64,000 bases of DNA from Hyphomicrobiaceae bacterium (GCA_020638055.1 JACKJH010000001.1:1-64000); one strand, 5' to 3'; positions 16,758 to 25,612 are shown, counted from the stretch's first letter. The notes: generated from the letters alone by a model not told the origin. Numbers and translations: made by a program.

Positions 16758-17636
16758 ATGGCATTCAGGTCGCAGCCGCCTCAAGAGGCCAATTTCTCCA
16801 TGCAAAGTTCTGCGTCCATCGAGCCTGGTTCAGCGATCGAATATTCCGCTGACGCTTTGGTGGTCCGGGCATTCGTGCAGGAAGTTCACACTGCGGCGAT
16901 GCTCGCTGTTGGTGCCACCAGTGCGATCAACCTCACTCAAACTATTGGCAGCGCAGTGCCCTTAATCGCTACGCGCAATCTCGTGCATGGTTTCAAGGGC
17001 AGCATCGACCATTGGCCCCAGCGGATTCTTGAGGAGCAATTGACGAAGGATACAGTCAAGCATGTGACGGATTTCTTCGCGGCCTTTCGCCGAGGCGACG
17101 CCCGCCTGCTCGATTTTGAAGTCGATGCACAGGAAATCGGAAGCGAGCGCGCCGCACCGCTTCACATTCTAAACCTGGCAAGCATCTGGCGGACGGCGGC
17201 AACGCAGGCTTTGGCCGTGACCCAAGAACTTCGCCGGGATGCACAAGATGTGCTGCCACCAGAATATGCAGCCGCTGCCGATTTGCTGAAAGACGTTCTT
17301 GCGCGGGTCATAAATGGTTCTACCGAATTCTGCCAGACAGATGGAACGTTCGTGCTGCCGCAACTTTCAGAACGCAGGCGCATGCAGCGCCAGTCGCTTT
17401 TGCAGGCGGTGAAGGCGGTAAGCGAGGGTCATGTCTTCCACGCCTTCGCCAAGGATATCTCGTCAGGCGGCATGGGGCTGACGCGCATGCCACGTCTCGA
17501 TAAAGGTTCCAAAATATCGGTAGAACTTAAATCGGGGCGCACGTTCGCAGGTACCGTCGCCTGGAGCCGCAACGGTGAAATCGGCGTTACGTTTGATACG
17601 CCTCTTTCGTTAACCGATCCTCTGATTTTCGGTTAA
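16758..17636 (+). CDS. PilZ-domain protein, likely c-di-GMP binding
   Basis: A 292-residue soluble protein. The C-terminal 95 residues form a PilZ domain: the RxxxR motif appears as RRRMQRQ, and the DxSxxG motif as DISSGGMG, followed by SKISVELKSGRTFAGTVAWSRNGEIGVTF. Both c-di-GMP motifs are present. The N-terminal 190 residues (helical, Ala-rich, with LVVRAFVQEVHTAAMLAVG) have no domain I recognise. Start ATG 16758 follows AAAGGATTGCTTAACC. As a monocistronic gene near pilus and envelope genes it could couple c-di-GMP to attachment, but this is inference. Confidence 0.85.
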   Translation: MAFRSQPPQEANFSMQSSASIEPGSAIEYSADALVVRAFVQEVHTAAMLAVGATSAINLTQTIGSAVPLIATRNLVHGFKGSIDHWPQRILEEQLTKDTVKHVTDFFAAFRRGDARLLDFEVDAQEIGSERAAPLHILNLASIWRTAATQALAVTQELRRDAQDVLPPEYAAAADLLKDVLARVINGSTEFCQTDGTFVLPQLSERRRMQRQSLLQAVKAVSEGHVFHAFAKDISSGGMGLTRMPRLDKGSKISVELKSGRTFAGTVAWSRNGEIGVTFDTPLSLTDPLIFG

Positions 17637-17758
17637 GCACTGCTGTTGCGCCTTGGCGCGGTTTGGCTTCGCCACCAATACAGCGATTTCCACAATCCAA
17701 AAATCCGACACGCGCGCTGCCGAGGTGCACGCGGTTCGCCTCAGCATGCTCTGTTTGC

Positions 17759-17806
17759 AAAGCATGCTTTTCACGCTGAACCGCTGCACACTTCAGCTAA
17801 ACATGC
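17759..17806. repeat. Single copy of the hairpin family
   Basis: The core CTGAACCGCTGCACACTTCAG is flanked by AGCATGCTT on the left and AAACATGCT on the right. It is one member of the family found in arrays at 220-486 and 5934-6083; the left outer stem has one substitution. A further AGCATG lies just upstream. Confidence 0.75.
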
Positions 17807-17881
17807 TCTCTCGTCTGGAGAGACGTGCGAGCCAATGACACCTGAGCAGCCGCAAAACTGCCAATAGCTCTTGAAAGCAAA

Positions 17882-17958
17882 AACTTCAATTCAAGCTATA
17901 TCCGAATGGGAATTGAAGTTGACGTGGCGCGCAAAAAATTGACCGGCTTTCTGGTCAA
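17882..17958. promoter_or_regulatory. Two dyad symmetries upstream of aorA
   Basis: AACTTCAATTC at 17882-17892 is a perfect 11-bp inverted repeat of GAATTGAAGTT at 17910-17920 (17-nt loop). Just downstream TTGACC-N8-GGTCAA (17939-17958) is a second perfect 6-bp dyad. They lie 90-170 bp before the ferredoxin start, as operators or a leader hairpin would. The regulator is unknown. Confidence 0.4.
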
Positions 17959-18048
17959 ATGCACCTAAGTACACTTGACCACTTGTCGCATCTAAGCGCG
18001 AACTGCAATAAATCGGATCAAAAACACTGGCCAAGACAGGGAGGAACC

Positions 18049-18549
18049 ATGCAGAAAGCATTGGTGATCGACGCAGGCAAATGCACGGGATGCAAACAGT
18101 GCGAAATGGCCTGCTCCTACGTCAAGGAAGGCGAGTTCAACGTCGCTAAATCTCGCATTCGCGTCTTTGACTTCCATACTGAAGCGCGATTTGTTCCCTA
18201 CACCTGCACACAATGTGCAGAAGCATGGTGCCAGCAGGCCTGCCCCGTAAACGCGATTACGACAAATGCGGACGGCACCAAAATCGTTCACGAGAACCTG
18301 TGCGTTGGCTGCAAGGTGTGCACCATTGCATGCCCGTTCGGCACGGTGAATTACAATGCCTCCACGGGCAAGGTCATCAAGTGCGACCTGTGTCTTGGCA
18401 GCCCGGCATGCGCGGAAGCCTGCCCGACGGGTGCCATCACATTCCAGGACACAGAACAAGCCGGCTTCGACAAGATGAAGGTTTGGGCTTCGCAAGCAGC
18501 AAACGCTGCCACGCACGAGGGCGCCAACGTGCCGACGGCCAAGGGCTGA
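18049..18549 (+). CDS. aorA: Four-[4Fe-4S] ferredoxin, AOR electron-transfer subunit
   Basis: A 166-residue iron-sulfur protein with four cysteine groups: CTGCKQCEMAC, CTQCAEAWCQQAC, CVGCKVCTIAC and CDLCLGSPACAEAC, consistent with four [4Fe-4S] clusters as in DmsB/HycB-type and AorA proteins. In bacterial AORs (Aromatoleum type, family knowledge) this subunit carries electrons between the catalytic and FAD subunits. The start is set by GGGAGG upstream of MQKALVIDAGK; 30 extra codons upstream are rejected. The catalytic gene follows 152 nt later, same strand. Confidence 0.9.
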   Translation: MQKALVIDAGKCTGCKQCEMACSYVKEGEFNVAKSRIRVFDFHTEARFVPYTCTQCAEAWCQQACPVNAITTNADGTKIVHENLCVGCKVCTIACPFGTVNYNASTGKVIKCDLCLGSPACAEACPTGAITFQDTEQAGFDKMKVWASQAANAATHEGANVPTAKG

Positions 18550-18701
18550 GGCTGGTGGCTGCGCCGCGCAACATCACGTGCGGCTGAACTGATTTATCAG
18601 GGCCAGCGTGGGTGCGTCTGTAGGACTGGACACACGGTATCGCTGCCAATTCAACCAATGCAATGCGAAGCCATGAGCTTTCGCGAACTAGGGAGAAACC
18701 G

Positions 18702-20552
18702 ATGGGATGGCATGGTAAGATCCTACGGATCAATCTCACGGACGGCACTATCAAGACTGAACCGCTCAACATGGATTGGGCGCAGAAGTACCTTGGTCAA
18801 CGCGGCCTTGCCACGAAATACCTCGTTGAGGAAATCAACCCCAAGGTCGACCCGCTTAGCCCTGAAAACAAAATGATCATGGCCACTGGGCCGCTGACTG
18901 GCACTGCTGCGTCAACGGGCGGACGCTATTCGGTGATTACCAAAGGTGCGCTGACCAACGCGATCGCATGCTCCAACTCGGGCGGCTACTTCGGAGCGGA
19001 GCTGAAGTTTGCCGGCTGGGACATGATTATCTTCGAGGGCAAGTCTCCCAAGCCCGTCTACCTGACCGTCTTCGATGACAAGGTCGAACTGCACGACGCC
19101 GCCGACATCTGGGGCAAGAGCGTGTGGGACGCTGATGAGTACATCAAGAAGCGCCATCAAGACCCAATGATGCATATTTCGGCGATTGGTGTCGCCGGCG
19201 AAAACCAGGTTCTTTATTCCTGCATTGTAAACGACCTACACCGTGCCGCCGGCCGCTCGGGCGTGGGTGCCGTTATGGGTTCCAAGAACCTGAAAGCGGT
19301 CGCGCTGCGCGGTACAAAGGGCGTCAAGGTCAAGGACGGAATGCGCTTCTTGAAAGCCACTGCCGCAGGCAAGAAGGTGCTGCAGGAGAACGCGGTGACA
19401 GGCCAGGGCCTACCGTCGTTTGGAACGCAGGTCTTGATGAATGTCATCAACGAGGCCGGCGCTATGCCGACCCGCAACCACAGGCAAGTCCAATTCGAGG
19501 GTGCGCACGATATTTCGGCTGAAGCAATGGTCGAGCCGCGCAAGACCGACGGGCATCCCAACCTGTTGACGAACCAGGCATGCTTTGGCTGCACAATTGC
19601 CTGCGGGCGCATTTCCAAGATCGATGAGAACCATTTCTCAATCCAGAACAAGCCGCAGTACATGCACGCATCAGGCGGCCTAGAGTATGAAGCGGCGTGG
19701 GCGCTTGGATGCAACACCGGCGTCGACGACCTGGAAGCGCTGACGATGGTGAACTTCGTGTGCAACGAGCAGGGTTTAGACCCGATCTCGTTTGGCGCCA
19801 CTGTTTCGGCCGCGATGGAGCTTTATGATCTTGGCCTCATCACCAAGGAGACCACGGGCGGCATCGACCTCAAGTTCGGCTCTGCGGAAGCGCTTGTGAA
19901 ATGCGTTGAACTGACCGGGAAAGCAGAAGGCTTCGGCAAAGAACTTGGGCTTGGTTCGCTGCGCCTTTGCCAGAAGTATGGACGGCCTGAGCTTTCGATG
20001 TCGGTGAAGGGCCAGGAGTTCCCGGCCTACGACTCACGCGGCATCCAGGGTATGGGACTGACCTATGCCACCTCCAACCGCGGCGCCTGCCATCTGCGTT
20101 CCTACACGGTATCTTCAGAGATCCTGGGCATTCCGGAAAAGACCGATCCGCTTGTTACCGATGGCAAGCCGGCGCTGGTCAAGGCGTTCCAGGATGCGAC
20201 GGCGGCAGTGGATTCGTCGGGACTTTGCGTCTTTACCACCTTCGCTTGGACCTTGAATGACATCGCACCGCAGATTGATGCCGCTTGCGAGGGCGAGTGG
20301 ACGCCAGAGCGCCTCTTGGAAATGGGCGAGCGCATCTGGAACATGGAGCGCGTGTTCAACAACAAGGCCGGCTTTACGGCGAAAGACGACAACCTACCAC
20401 CACGCCTTACGAGCGAGCCTGCTGAATCCGGCCCGGCGAAAGGTCTGGTGAACGGTCTGGAGAAAATGCTGCCAGAATATTACGAGCTGCGTGGCTGGAC
20501 CGCCGAAGGCGTGCCAACCAACGAGACGCTTTCACGCCTCGACATTGCCTGA
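18702..20552 (+). CDS. aorB: Aldehyde:ferredoxin oxidoreductase, W/Mo catalytic subunit
   Basis: A 616-residue AOR-family enzyme that binds a bis-pterin tungsten (or molybdenum) cofactor and oxidises aldehydes to acids. The N-terminal MGWHGKILRINLTDGTIK is the family opening. The [4Fe-4S] ligands are visible as Cys294, Cys297 and Cys301 (CFGCTIAC) and Cys509 (SSGLCVF). Other family landmarks are AGRSGVGAVMGSKNLKAVA, GLEYEAAWALGCN and RGIQGMGLTYATSNRGACHLR. Start is chosen by AGGGAG upstream. Length matches family members (about 600-620). Whether W or Mo is used cannot be told from sequence. Confidence 0.93.
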   Translation: MGWHGKILRINLTDGTIKTEPLNMDWAQKYLGQRGLATKYLVEEINPKVDPLSPENKMIMATGPLTGTAASTGGRYSVITKGALTNAIACSNSGGYFGAELKFAGWDMIIFEGKSPKPVYLTVFDDKVELHDAADIWGKSVWDADEYIKKRHQDPMMHISAIGVAGENQVLYSCIVNDLHRAAGRSGVGAVMGSKNLKAVALRGTKGVKVKDGMRFLKATAAGKKVLQENAVTGQGLPSFGTQVLMNVINEAGAMPTRNHRQVQFEGAHDISAEAMVEPRKTDGHPNLLTNQACFGCTIACGRISKIDENHFSIQNKPQYMHASGGLEYEAAWALGCNTGVDDLEALTMVNFVCNEQGLDPISFGATVSAAMELYDLGLITKETTGGIDLKFGSAEALVKCVELTGKAEGFGKELGLGSLRLCQKYGRPELSMSVKGQEFPAYDSRGIQGMGLTYATSNRGACHLRSYTVSSEILGIPEKTDPLVTDGKPALVKAFQDATAAVDSSGLCVFTTFAWTLNDIAPQIDAACEGEWTPERLLEMGERIWNMERVFNNKAGFTAKDDNLPPRLTSEPAESGPAKGLVNGLEKMLPEYYELRGWTAEGVPTNETLSRLDIA

Positions 20553-20562
20553 TGCCCTGTTG

Positions 20563-20598
20563 AAGCCCGGGACCTCACAAATAGCTGGTTCCGGGCTT
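20563..20598 (+). terminator. Hairpin after aorB
   Basis: AAGCCCGGGACC, a 12-nt loop-containing spacer, then GGTTCCGGGCTT form a 12-bp stem with one G-T mismatch, 10 nt past the stop. No long U-tract follows, so it may attenuate or protect the mRNA rather than terminate fully; aorC begins 296 bp later. Confidence 0.5.
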
Positions 20599-20893
20599 TA
20601 GGCTTGGCATGACACCTGTCACGCGCAAACTGCGGGAGCTTGGGCTTTCGCGTGGGATCGAAACGACGTTTGATTCGGCTGAGACTGGAAGGTGCCTTTG
20701 GTGTCAGCCTTGTCCGACTCTTCGCATTGTCACTGCGACACCAACGCCAAAACCTGACTATCGTTTAATCTCGTGTTTTCCACGTCATTCGGCCGGTTGA
20801 TGTCATCGAGACCATGTGGAGCATATTCGCAATAATGCGCCAGCTTGGGCGCCGCGTGAACACCTCGACCAGAAGGCCCCCTGGAGATATGCA

Positions 20894-22204
20894 ATGAATT
20901 ACGTAGTGCTTGGCGCAGGACCCGCCGGTGTGACAGCAGCAGAAACGCTCCGCAGCGTGGATAAAAACGCCAGCATCACGATTATTAATGGCGAAGACGA
21001 GCCGCAGCCGTATTCCCGCATGGCGATCCCCTATTACATCTACGGCAAGATCGATGAGACGGGCACCTACCTGCGCCAGCAGGAGGGCCATTACGACAAG
21101 ATGGGCATCGCCTATCGGGTGGGCCGTTGCGGCGGTGTCGACCCGCAGGCGCACAAATTGCACCTGACAGGCGGGGAAGCCATATCCTACGACAAGCTTC
21201 TGATCGCGACGGGTGCATCCCCCATCATTCCGAATATGCCCGGCTCCAACCTTGAAGGTGTCCATACCTGCTGGACGTTGGAGGATGCACGCGAGATCCT
21301 GAAACACGCAGACGAAGGGGCACCGGTTGTACTCGTCGGGGCCGGCTTCATTGGTTCAATCATCCTGGAAGCGCTGTACCTGCGCGGCTGCAAGATCACC
21401 ATCGTCGAATATGCCCCGCGCATGGTTGCACGAATGATGGACGAGACTGCGGGCGGCATGCTCGGCCGCTGGTGCAAGAAGAAGGGCGTCGACGTTCGCG
21501 TTTCGACCAAGGTGGAAGCGATCCGTGAAGGCAGTGATGCAGAAGGCGCCAAGCTAACTGTGGAACTGTCGGACGACACCTGCGTGCCCGCCGCGCTTGT
21601 CGTACTTGCGGTTGGCGTTCGCTCCAACACCGGTTTTTTGGTCGGTTCGGGTATAGAAACCAACCACGGCATCAAAGTCGACAACCACCTCAAGACGACA
21701 GCACCTGACGTATATGCGGCCGGCGACTGCTGCGAAGGCATCGACCTTTCCACCGGAAAGCCGGATATGCTGGCCATTCAGCCGGTCGCCGTGGAACACG
21801 GTCGCCTTGCGGCACTTAACATGGCCGGAAAGGTCACCCCACACGAGGGCTCCCTCAATATGAACGTGCTCGATACGATGGGGCTTATCTCATCGTCGTT
21901 TGGGCTGTGGCAGGGCGCACCTCTGGGCAAGACCGCGCGGCTCATTGACGAGGAGAATTTCAAATACCTGAAACTGGAATTCGAGGGTGACAAGCTGGTC
22001 GGTGCACAGTGTGTTGGCATGACGGATCATGTGGGCATGCTACGCGGGCTTATCCAAACCGGATTTCATCTGGGTGAATGGCGTGACACGCTGCTTGAGA
22101 CGCCTGAACGTCTGCGCGAGGCTTACCTCGCAGTCGCTCAATCGCGGCCAAACTATGGGCCGGCCGCGCCGCATACGAATACACCCATTGCCAAGGCCGG
22201 CTGA
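20894..22204 (+). CDS. aorC: FAD/NAD(P) oxidoreductase subunit of AOR (AorC-like)
   Basis: A 436-residue pyridine nucleotide-disulfide oxidoreductase-fold flavoprotein. The N-terminal FAD motif is VVLGAGPAGVTAAE and the second Rossmann motif (NAD) is VVLVGAGFIGSIILEAL. The third FAD segment is DVYAAGDCCEG. It lacks a CxxxxC redox disulfide in the usual place, like rubredoxin/ferredoxin-type reductases. In AOR systems this subunit links ferredoxin to NAD+. Start MNYVVLG has GGAG 7 nt upstream; the 26-codon extension is rejected. Gene order matches aorABC of Aromatoleum-type clusters. Confidence 0.85.
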   Translation: MNYVVLGAGPAGVTAAETLRSVDKNASITIINGEDEPQPYSRMAIPYYIYGKIDETGTYLRQQEGHYDKMGIAYRVGRCGGVDPQAHKLHLTGGEAISYDKLLIATGASPIIPNMPGSNLEGVHTCWTLEDAREILKHADEGAPVVLVGAGFIGSIILEALYLRGCKITIVEYAPRMVARMMDETAGGMLGRWCKKKGVDVRVSTKVEAIREGSDAEGAKLTVELSDDTCVPAALVVLAVGVRSNTGFLVGSGIETNHGIKVDNHLKTTAPDVYAAGDCCEGIDLSTGKPDMLAIQPVAVEHGRLAALNMAGKVTPHEGSLNMNVLDTMGLISSSFGLWQGAPLGKTARLIDEENFKYLKLEFEGDKLVGAQCVGMTDHVGMLRGLIQTGFHLGEWRDTLLETPERLREAYLAVAQSRPNYGPAAPHTNTPIAKAG

Positions 22205-22233
22205 TGCAGTGAAGCAATAAGGAAGAAGAGGCC

Positions 22234-22506
22234 GTGACCACGACCGCCGCCACCGTTTCTGTAACGTTGAAGCTATATGCCTCCCTGGGCGTCCATCTGC
22301 CAGACGGTCACGCCCGCAATGCGGCGGAAGTGGCGGTGGCGGAGGGCACGACGATAGATAGCCTTCTGGATTACCATGGCGTTCCACGTGAGGCCCGCCA
22401 TCTTGTGCTGCTCAACGGCGTTTTCCAGCCCCCCGGGACACGTGGCAATGTCATCTTGAAAGGTGGGGATGCAGTTGCCGTGTGGCCGCCTGTGGCAGGC
22501 GGGTAG
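22234..22506 (+). CDS. aorD: MoaD/ThiS-like sulfur carrier of the AOR cluster
   Basis: A 90-residue ubiquitin-fold protein ending in GG (WPPVAGG), the required C-terminus for thiocarboxylate formation. It carries TTIDSLLDYHGVP and VLLNGVFQPPGTRGNVILKGGDAVAVWPP, as in MoaD/ThiS. GTG start with GGAAGAAGAGG upstream. In known AOR clusters a MoaD-like protein helps build the tungsten-pterin cofactor. No MoeA-like partner (aorE) is found in this window. Confidence 0.8.
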   Translation: MTTTAATVSVTLKLYASLGVHLPDGHARNAAEVAVAEGTTIDSLLDYHGVPREARHLVLLNGVFQPPGTRGNVILKGGDAVAVWPPVAGG

Positions 22507-22742
22507 CAGCCTGATCGTATACCCTATTTTAGGCGCGCGGCCCGTAACAGCAGGCGCCAACCTTCTTGAACCGCTATTCAATAAAAGTTTGACGTCTCAA
22601 TAACGCAAGTTCCTGGAAAGCACTCAGACAAGCCACAGATTGCGGCTTAAAGACTCCTATGGCACGCTGCGATCAAAGCGCAGCCTTTTCCTGGCCAGCA
22701 AGTTACCGGGCCACAAAGTGCAATTTGCGGGAGGATTAACAC

Positions 22743-23909
22743 GTGCAAGCCGAACCGAGGTCCGAAAACAGCGGTCTTCGTTCAGCGGCCAGTGAAAAGG
22801 CCGGTACGCGTGCAGCGGTCGAGGAGATTGCCGCCACGCTCGGTTCTGGACCGTTTCAGCACATTGTTGTCATGTACTCGCCGGCGCACGATGCACAACT
22901 GGTCGGGCAATCTTTTCAACGTGCCTTTCCTGGCGCCCAGATTTCCGGGTGTTCGACGTCGGGCGAAATCGCACCCCAAGGCATGATGCAGGGTGGCATA
23001 GTGGCCCTGGCATTTCCAAATGAAGGTTTCAGGATTGTTGCAGACGTCATTGCCGACGTAGACCAGGCAGGTGTAGAGCACGCCAGCGAACTGGCGCGGA
23101 AGATGAAACACCGCTTTGGCAGTGGTGGCCCGATGGGTGACCGGCTATTCGCGCTTTTGCTGGTTGACGGTCTCTCGAACGCCGAAGAGATGCTGATCGC
23201 GGCTGTCCATTGGGCGATGGATGACGTGCAGCTCATTGGCGGTTCTGCGGGCGACGATCTTGCCTTTCGCGAAACGTCGTTGATCCACAACGGACGGATC
23301 ATCCAACGCGCCGCACTGCTCATACTTGTGGAAAGCAAACAGCCGTTCCAGGTTTTCAAGTCGCAGAATTTCGAGCCCACCGGCACCAAACTCGTGGTTA
23401 CGGCTGCCGATACTGAAATGCGTGTGGTGCACGAACTCAATGCAGAGCCGGCAGCGAAGGAATATGCCGCCGCTATCGGCATATTACCAGACGACCTGGG
23501 CCCGTTCAGCTTCGCATCCTATCCGCTCGTCGTTCGTGTCGGTGGCGACTATTATTGCCGCTCGATCCGCAACATGAATCCGGACGGAAGCCTGACCTTC
23601 TTTTGCGCCATTGACGAGGGTTTGGTGTTCACGGTTGCCAACCCACAGGACATGGTGCAATCGACCCTGACGACACTGCAGCGTGTCGAGGCTTCACTTG
23701 GCACCATCGACACCGTGCTGGGATTTGACTGTATTCTGCGGCGCCTTGATGCGGAGAACCGCCAGATCCGACATCAGCTTGCGGACATCTACCGACGCTT
23801 CAACGTCATCGGCTTCCACACCTACGGCGAACAGTTCAATGCCATGCATCTGAACCAAACCCTTACTGGTATTGCATTCGGCGTTCCACAGAGAGCTCCG
23901 GCATCATAA
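22743..23909 (+). CDS. FIST-domain sensor protein (NosP-like)
   Basis: A 388-residue protein with FIST_N (FQHIVVMYSPAHD, AQISGCSTSGEIA, GGIVALAFPN) and FIST_C (RNMNPDGSLTFFCAIDEG, FDCILRR). Start is GTG with GGGAGG 7 nt upstream. FIST proteins bind small ligands; the NosP subgroup binds haem and nitric oxide and controls a histidine kinase encoded beside it (family knowledge). The next gene, 2 nt downstream, is such a kinase. Haem binding by this protein is not shown here. Confidence 0.82.
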   Translation: MQAEPRSENSGLRSAASEKAGTRAAVEEIAATLGSGPFQHIVVMYSPAHDAQLVGQSFQRAFPGAQISGCSTSGEIAPQGMMQGGIVALAFPNEGFRIVADVIADVDQAGVEHASELARKMKHRFGSGGPMGDRLFALLLVDGLSNAEEMLIAAVHWAMDDVQLIGGSAGDDLAFRETSLIHNGRIIQRAALLILVESKQPFQVFKSQNFEPTGTKLVVTAADTEMRVVHELNAEPAAKEYAAAIGILPDDLGPFSFASYPLVVRVGGDYYCRSIRNMNPDGSLTFFCAIDEGLVFTVANPQDMVQSTLTTLQRVEASLGTIDTVLGFDCILRRLDAENRQIRHQLADIYRRFNVIGFHTYGEQFNAMHLNQTLTGIAFGVPQRAPAS

Positions 23910-23911
23910 CA

Positions 23912-25273
23912 ATGACCGGCAACCCAACCGACCACAACGACACCGAAAACCTACTGCGCCGCATTGAGAAACTGGAGAAGATCAATGCCGCGCTGATGAA
24001 CCGCGTCGAGCGATCGCTGGACCAGCAGGCAAATGCATATTCCATGTTCCAAACCGCGATTGGACTGGAAAGTCAGGTCAGAGTGCGGACCGAGGAACTT
24101 AAATCAGCGCTGACAAACCTGGAAAACGTAAATGGAGAACTGACGGCAGCAAGAGATGCCTCCGACCGCGCAAATTCGGTTAAGACGCGGTTCTTCACCG
24201 CGGTCAGCCATGATGTGCTGCAACCTCTTCATGCAGCCCAGCTCTCGCTATCTGCTCTGATTGACAGCACGAGTTCGGCAGACCAGCAGCGGCTGGCGAT
24301 GCAGGTGGACCATGCGCTCGCGTCCGTTGAAGAACTTCTGCGCACGATGCTCGACATATCCAAACTGGAAGCCGGCGTCATAAAGCCAAAGATACAGGCA
24401 ATCGCGCTGGAGCCGCTTTTTGATTCTCTCGTCCTTGATATGAAGCCGCTGGTTGCCACGCGGGGGCTGCGCCTCAAGCAGCACTGCAAAGGGCTTGCGG
24501 TCAAATCCGACCCGTTGATGCTTCGGCGCGTATTGCAGAACCTGCTGGCAAATGCCCTGCACTACACCCGCCAGGGCGGTATCCTGCTTGCCGCACGGCG
24601 CCGCTCGGGCCATGTCCGCATCGAAGTTTGGGATACGGGGCCAGGCATTCCCGAAATTGAGCGCGACCGTATATTTGAAGAATTCCAGCGCGGATCCACA
24701 TCGGTTGATAACCATCGCGGAGGTTTCGGACTGGGGCTTTCCATCGTCGCACGCATGGCACAAACGCTTGAACACCCGATCACGATGTGTTCGCGCATCG
24801 GTCAAGGGACCTGTTTTGCCATTGAAGCGCCGGAGACCTCGGCCATCCTACCCAGCGTCAATCAATTGCAACACGCGCCAGCACACGGGCCAGGCATGGG
24901 GCTGGCGGAGACGCGCGTCCTAGTAATCGACAACGATCCCAATGTTGTCGAGGCCATGCAGAAATTGTTGCTTCGATGGTCTTGTGACGTGCGCACCGCC
25001 CAAACACTGCAAGACATTGAATCGCTTATCGCGGAAGCAGAGTTTCTTCCGCAAATCGTTCTGGCCGATTATCATCTCGATTTTGGAACATACGGCACAT
25101 TTGCGATCGATCGTTTGCGCGCGTGCCTTGGAGCGCGACTGCCAGCGGTGATTATTACGGCAGATCGGGCGGATGAGATCACCGCGGCGGCGCGGGAACG
25201 CGGCTGCGAAATTCTGCACAAGCCCGTGCGACCGGCTGAATTGCGCGCATTGATCCAGCATCTGGCCAACTGA
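23912..25273 (+). CDS. Hybrid histidine kinase with C-terminal receiver, NahK/ErcS'-like
   Basis: A 453-residue cytoplasmic kinase without membrane helices. Residues 10-85 are likely coiled coil. The HisKA box is FFTAVSHDVLQPLHAAQLS with phospho-acceptor His100. The ATPase domain has LLANALHYT (N box) and GFGLGLSIVARMA (G box). A receiver domain (about 330-450) has acidic pocket DNDP, phospho-acceptor Asp386 (VLADYH) and Lys437 (HKPVR). It is coupled to the FIST gene (2-nt gap). In Pseudomonas such kinases act in alcohol oxidation or biofilm control, so a link to the AOR genes is possible. Confidence 0.87.
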   Translation: MTGNPTDHNDTENLLRRIEKLEKINAALMNRVERSLDQQANAYSMFQTAIGLESQVRVRTEELKSALTNLENVNGELTAARDASDRANSVKTRFFTAVSHDVLQPLHAAQLSLSALIDSTSSADQQRLAMQVDHALASVEELLRTMLDISKLEAGVIKPKIQAIALEPLFDSLVLDMKPLVATRGLRLKQHCKGLAVKSDPLMLRRVLQNLLANALHYTRQGGILLAARRRSGHVRIEVWDTGPGIPEIERDRIFEEFQRGSTSVDNHRGGFGLGLSIVARMAQTLEHPITMCSRIGQGTCFAIEAPETSAILPSVNQLQHAPAHGPGMGLAETRVLVIDNDPNVVEAMQKLLLRWSCDVRTAQTLQDIESLIAEAEFLPQIVLADYHLDFGTYGTFAIDRLRACLGARLPAVIITADRADEITAAARERGCEILHKPVRPAELRALIQHLAN

Positions 25274-25327
25274 TGCGTCACGGCCATCGCTTCAACCGCA
25301 GCGGTAGACTTTGGCCATAAATGAGGC

Positions 25328-25353
25328 AGCCCCACCTGCGTGCAGGCGGGGCT
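25328..25353 (+). terminator. Hairpin after the FIST/kinase operon
   Basis: AGCCCCACCTGC is followed by GCAGGCGGGGCT, a 12-bp stem with one mismatch and a 2-nt spacer, 55 bp past the kinase stop. It is GC rich but lacks a U-tract. It is probably the end of the transcript. Confidence 0.6.
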
Positions 25354-25477
25354 ACTTCATCGTCAACACCGATGCCTCGGAGCCTGAAGCCGGGAGGATG
25401 ATACTGACGGTTTTTTCCGAACCGTGTTCCACTTCCATGGACGCACTGTCGATGCAATCGCTGTTCTATTCAGGCAT

Positions 25478-25589
25478 GCGCACCGGGCTAAACCGCTACA
25501 CACTTCAGCTAAACGTGCTCTAGAGTGCATTTCGATCCGATGGAATCGGATCAGGGCTCTAGCTATTTGTTTGGTCGCATGCGCTCTAG
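25478..25589. repeat. Decayed hairpin copy plus RIME-type fragment
   Basis: GGCTAAACCGCTACACACTT with CAGCTAAACGTGCTCTAG is a degenerate member of the hairpin family. At the CTAG it passes into a RIME-type module (TGCATTTCGATCCGATGG, AATCGGATCAGGGCTCTAGC, TTGTTTGGTCGCATGCGCTC), ending CTAG at 25589. It sits between converging operons. Confidence 0.65.
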
Positions 25590-25612
25590 CATGCGTCCGA
25601 AGGTGTTCATAT

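Larger units (their letters stand above)
17637..18048. other. Intergenic, upstream of the AOR cluster
   Basis: About 410 bp holding a single dispersed hairpin copy (17759-17806) and two dyad symmetries reported separately. It is the likely regulatory region of the aor genes. No supported coding region. Confidence 0.5.

Noticed and set aside
20609..20800. Short plus-strand frame of 63 residues between aorB and aorC
   Set aside because: No ribosome site, Cys pair WCQPC looks accidental, and no family match; the region is better read as leader sequence.
22743..23909. Definite assignment of the FIST protein as the NO sensor NosP
   Set aside because: The family and neighbour fit, but haem-binding residues cannot be verified by eye, so only NosP-like is claimed.
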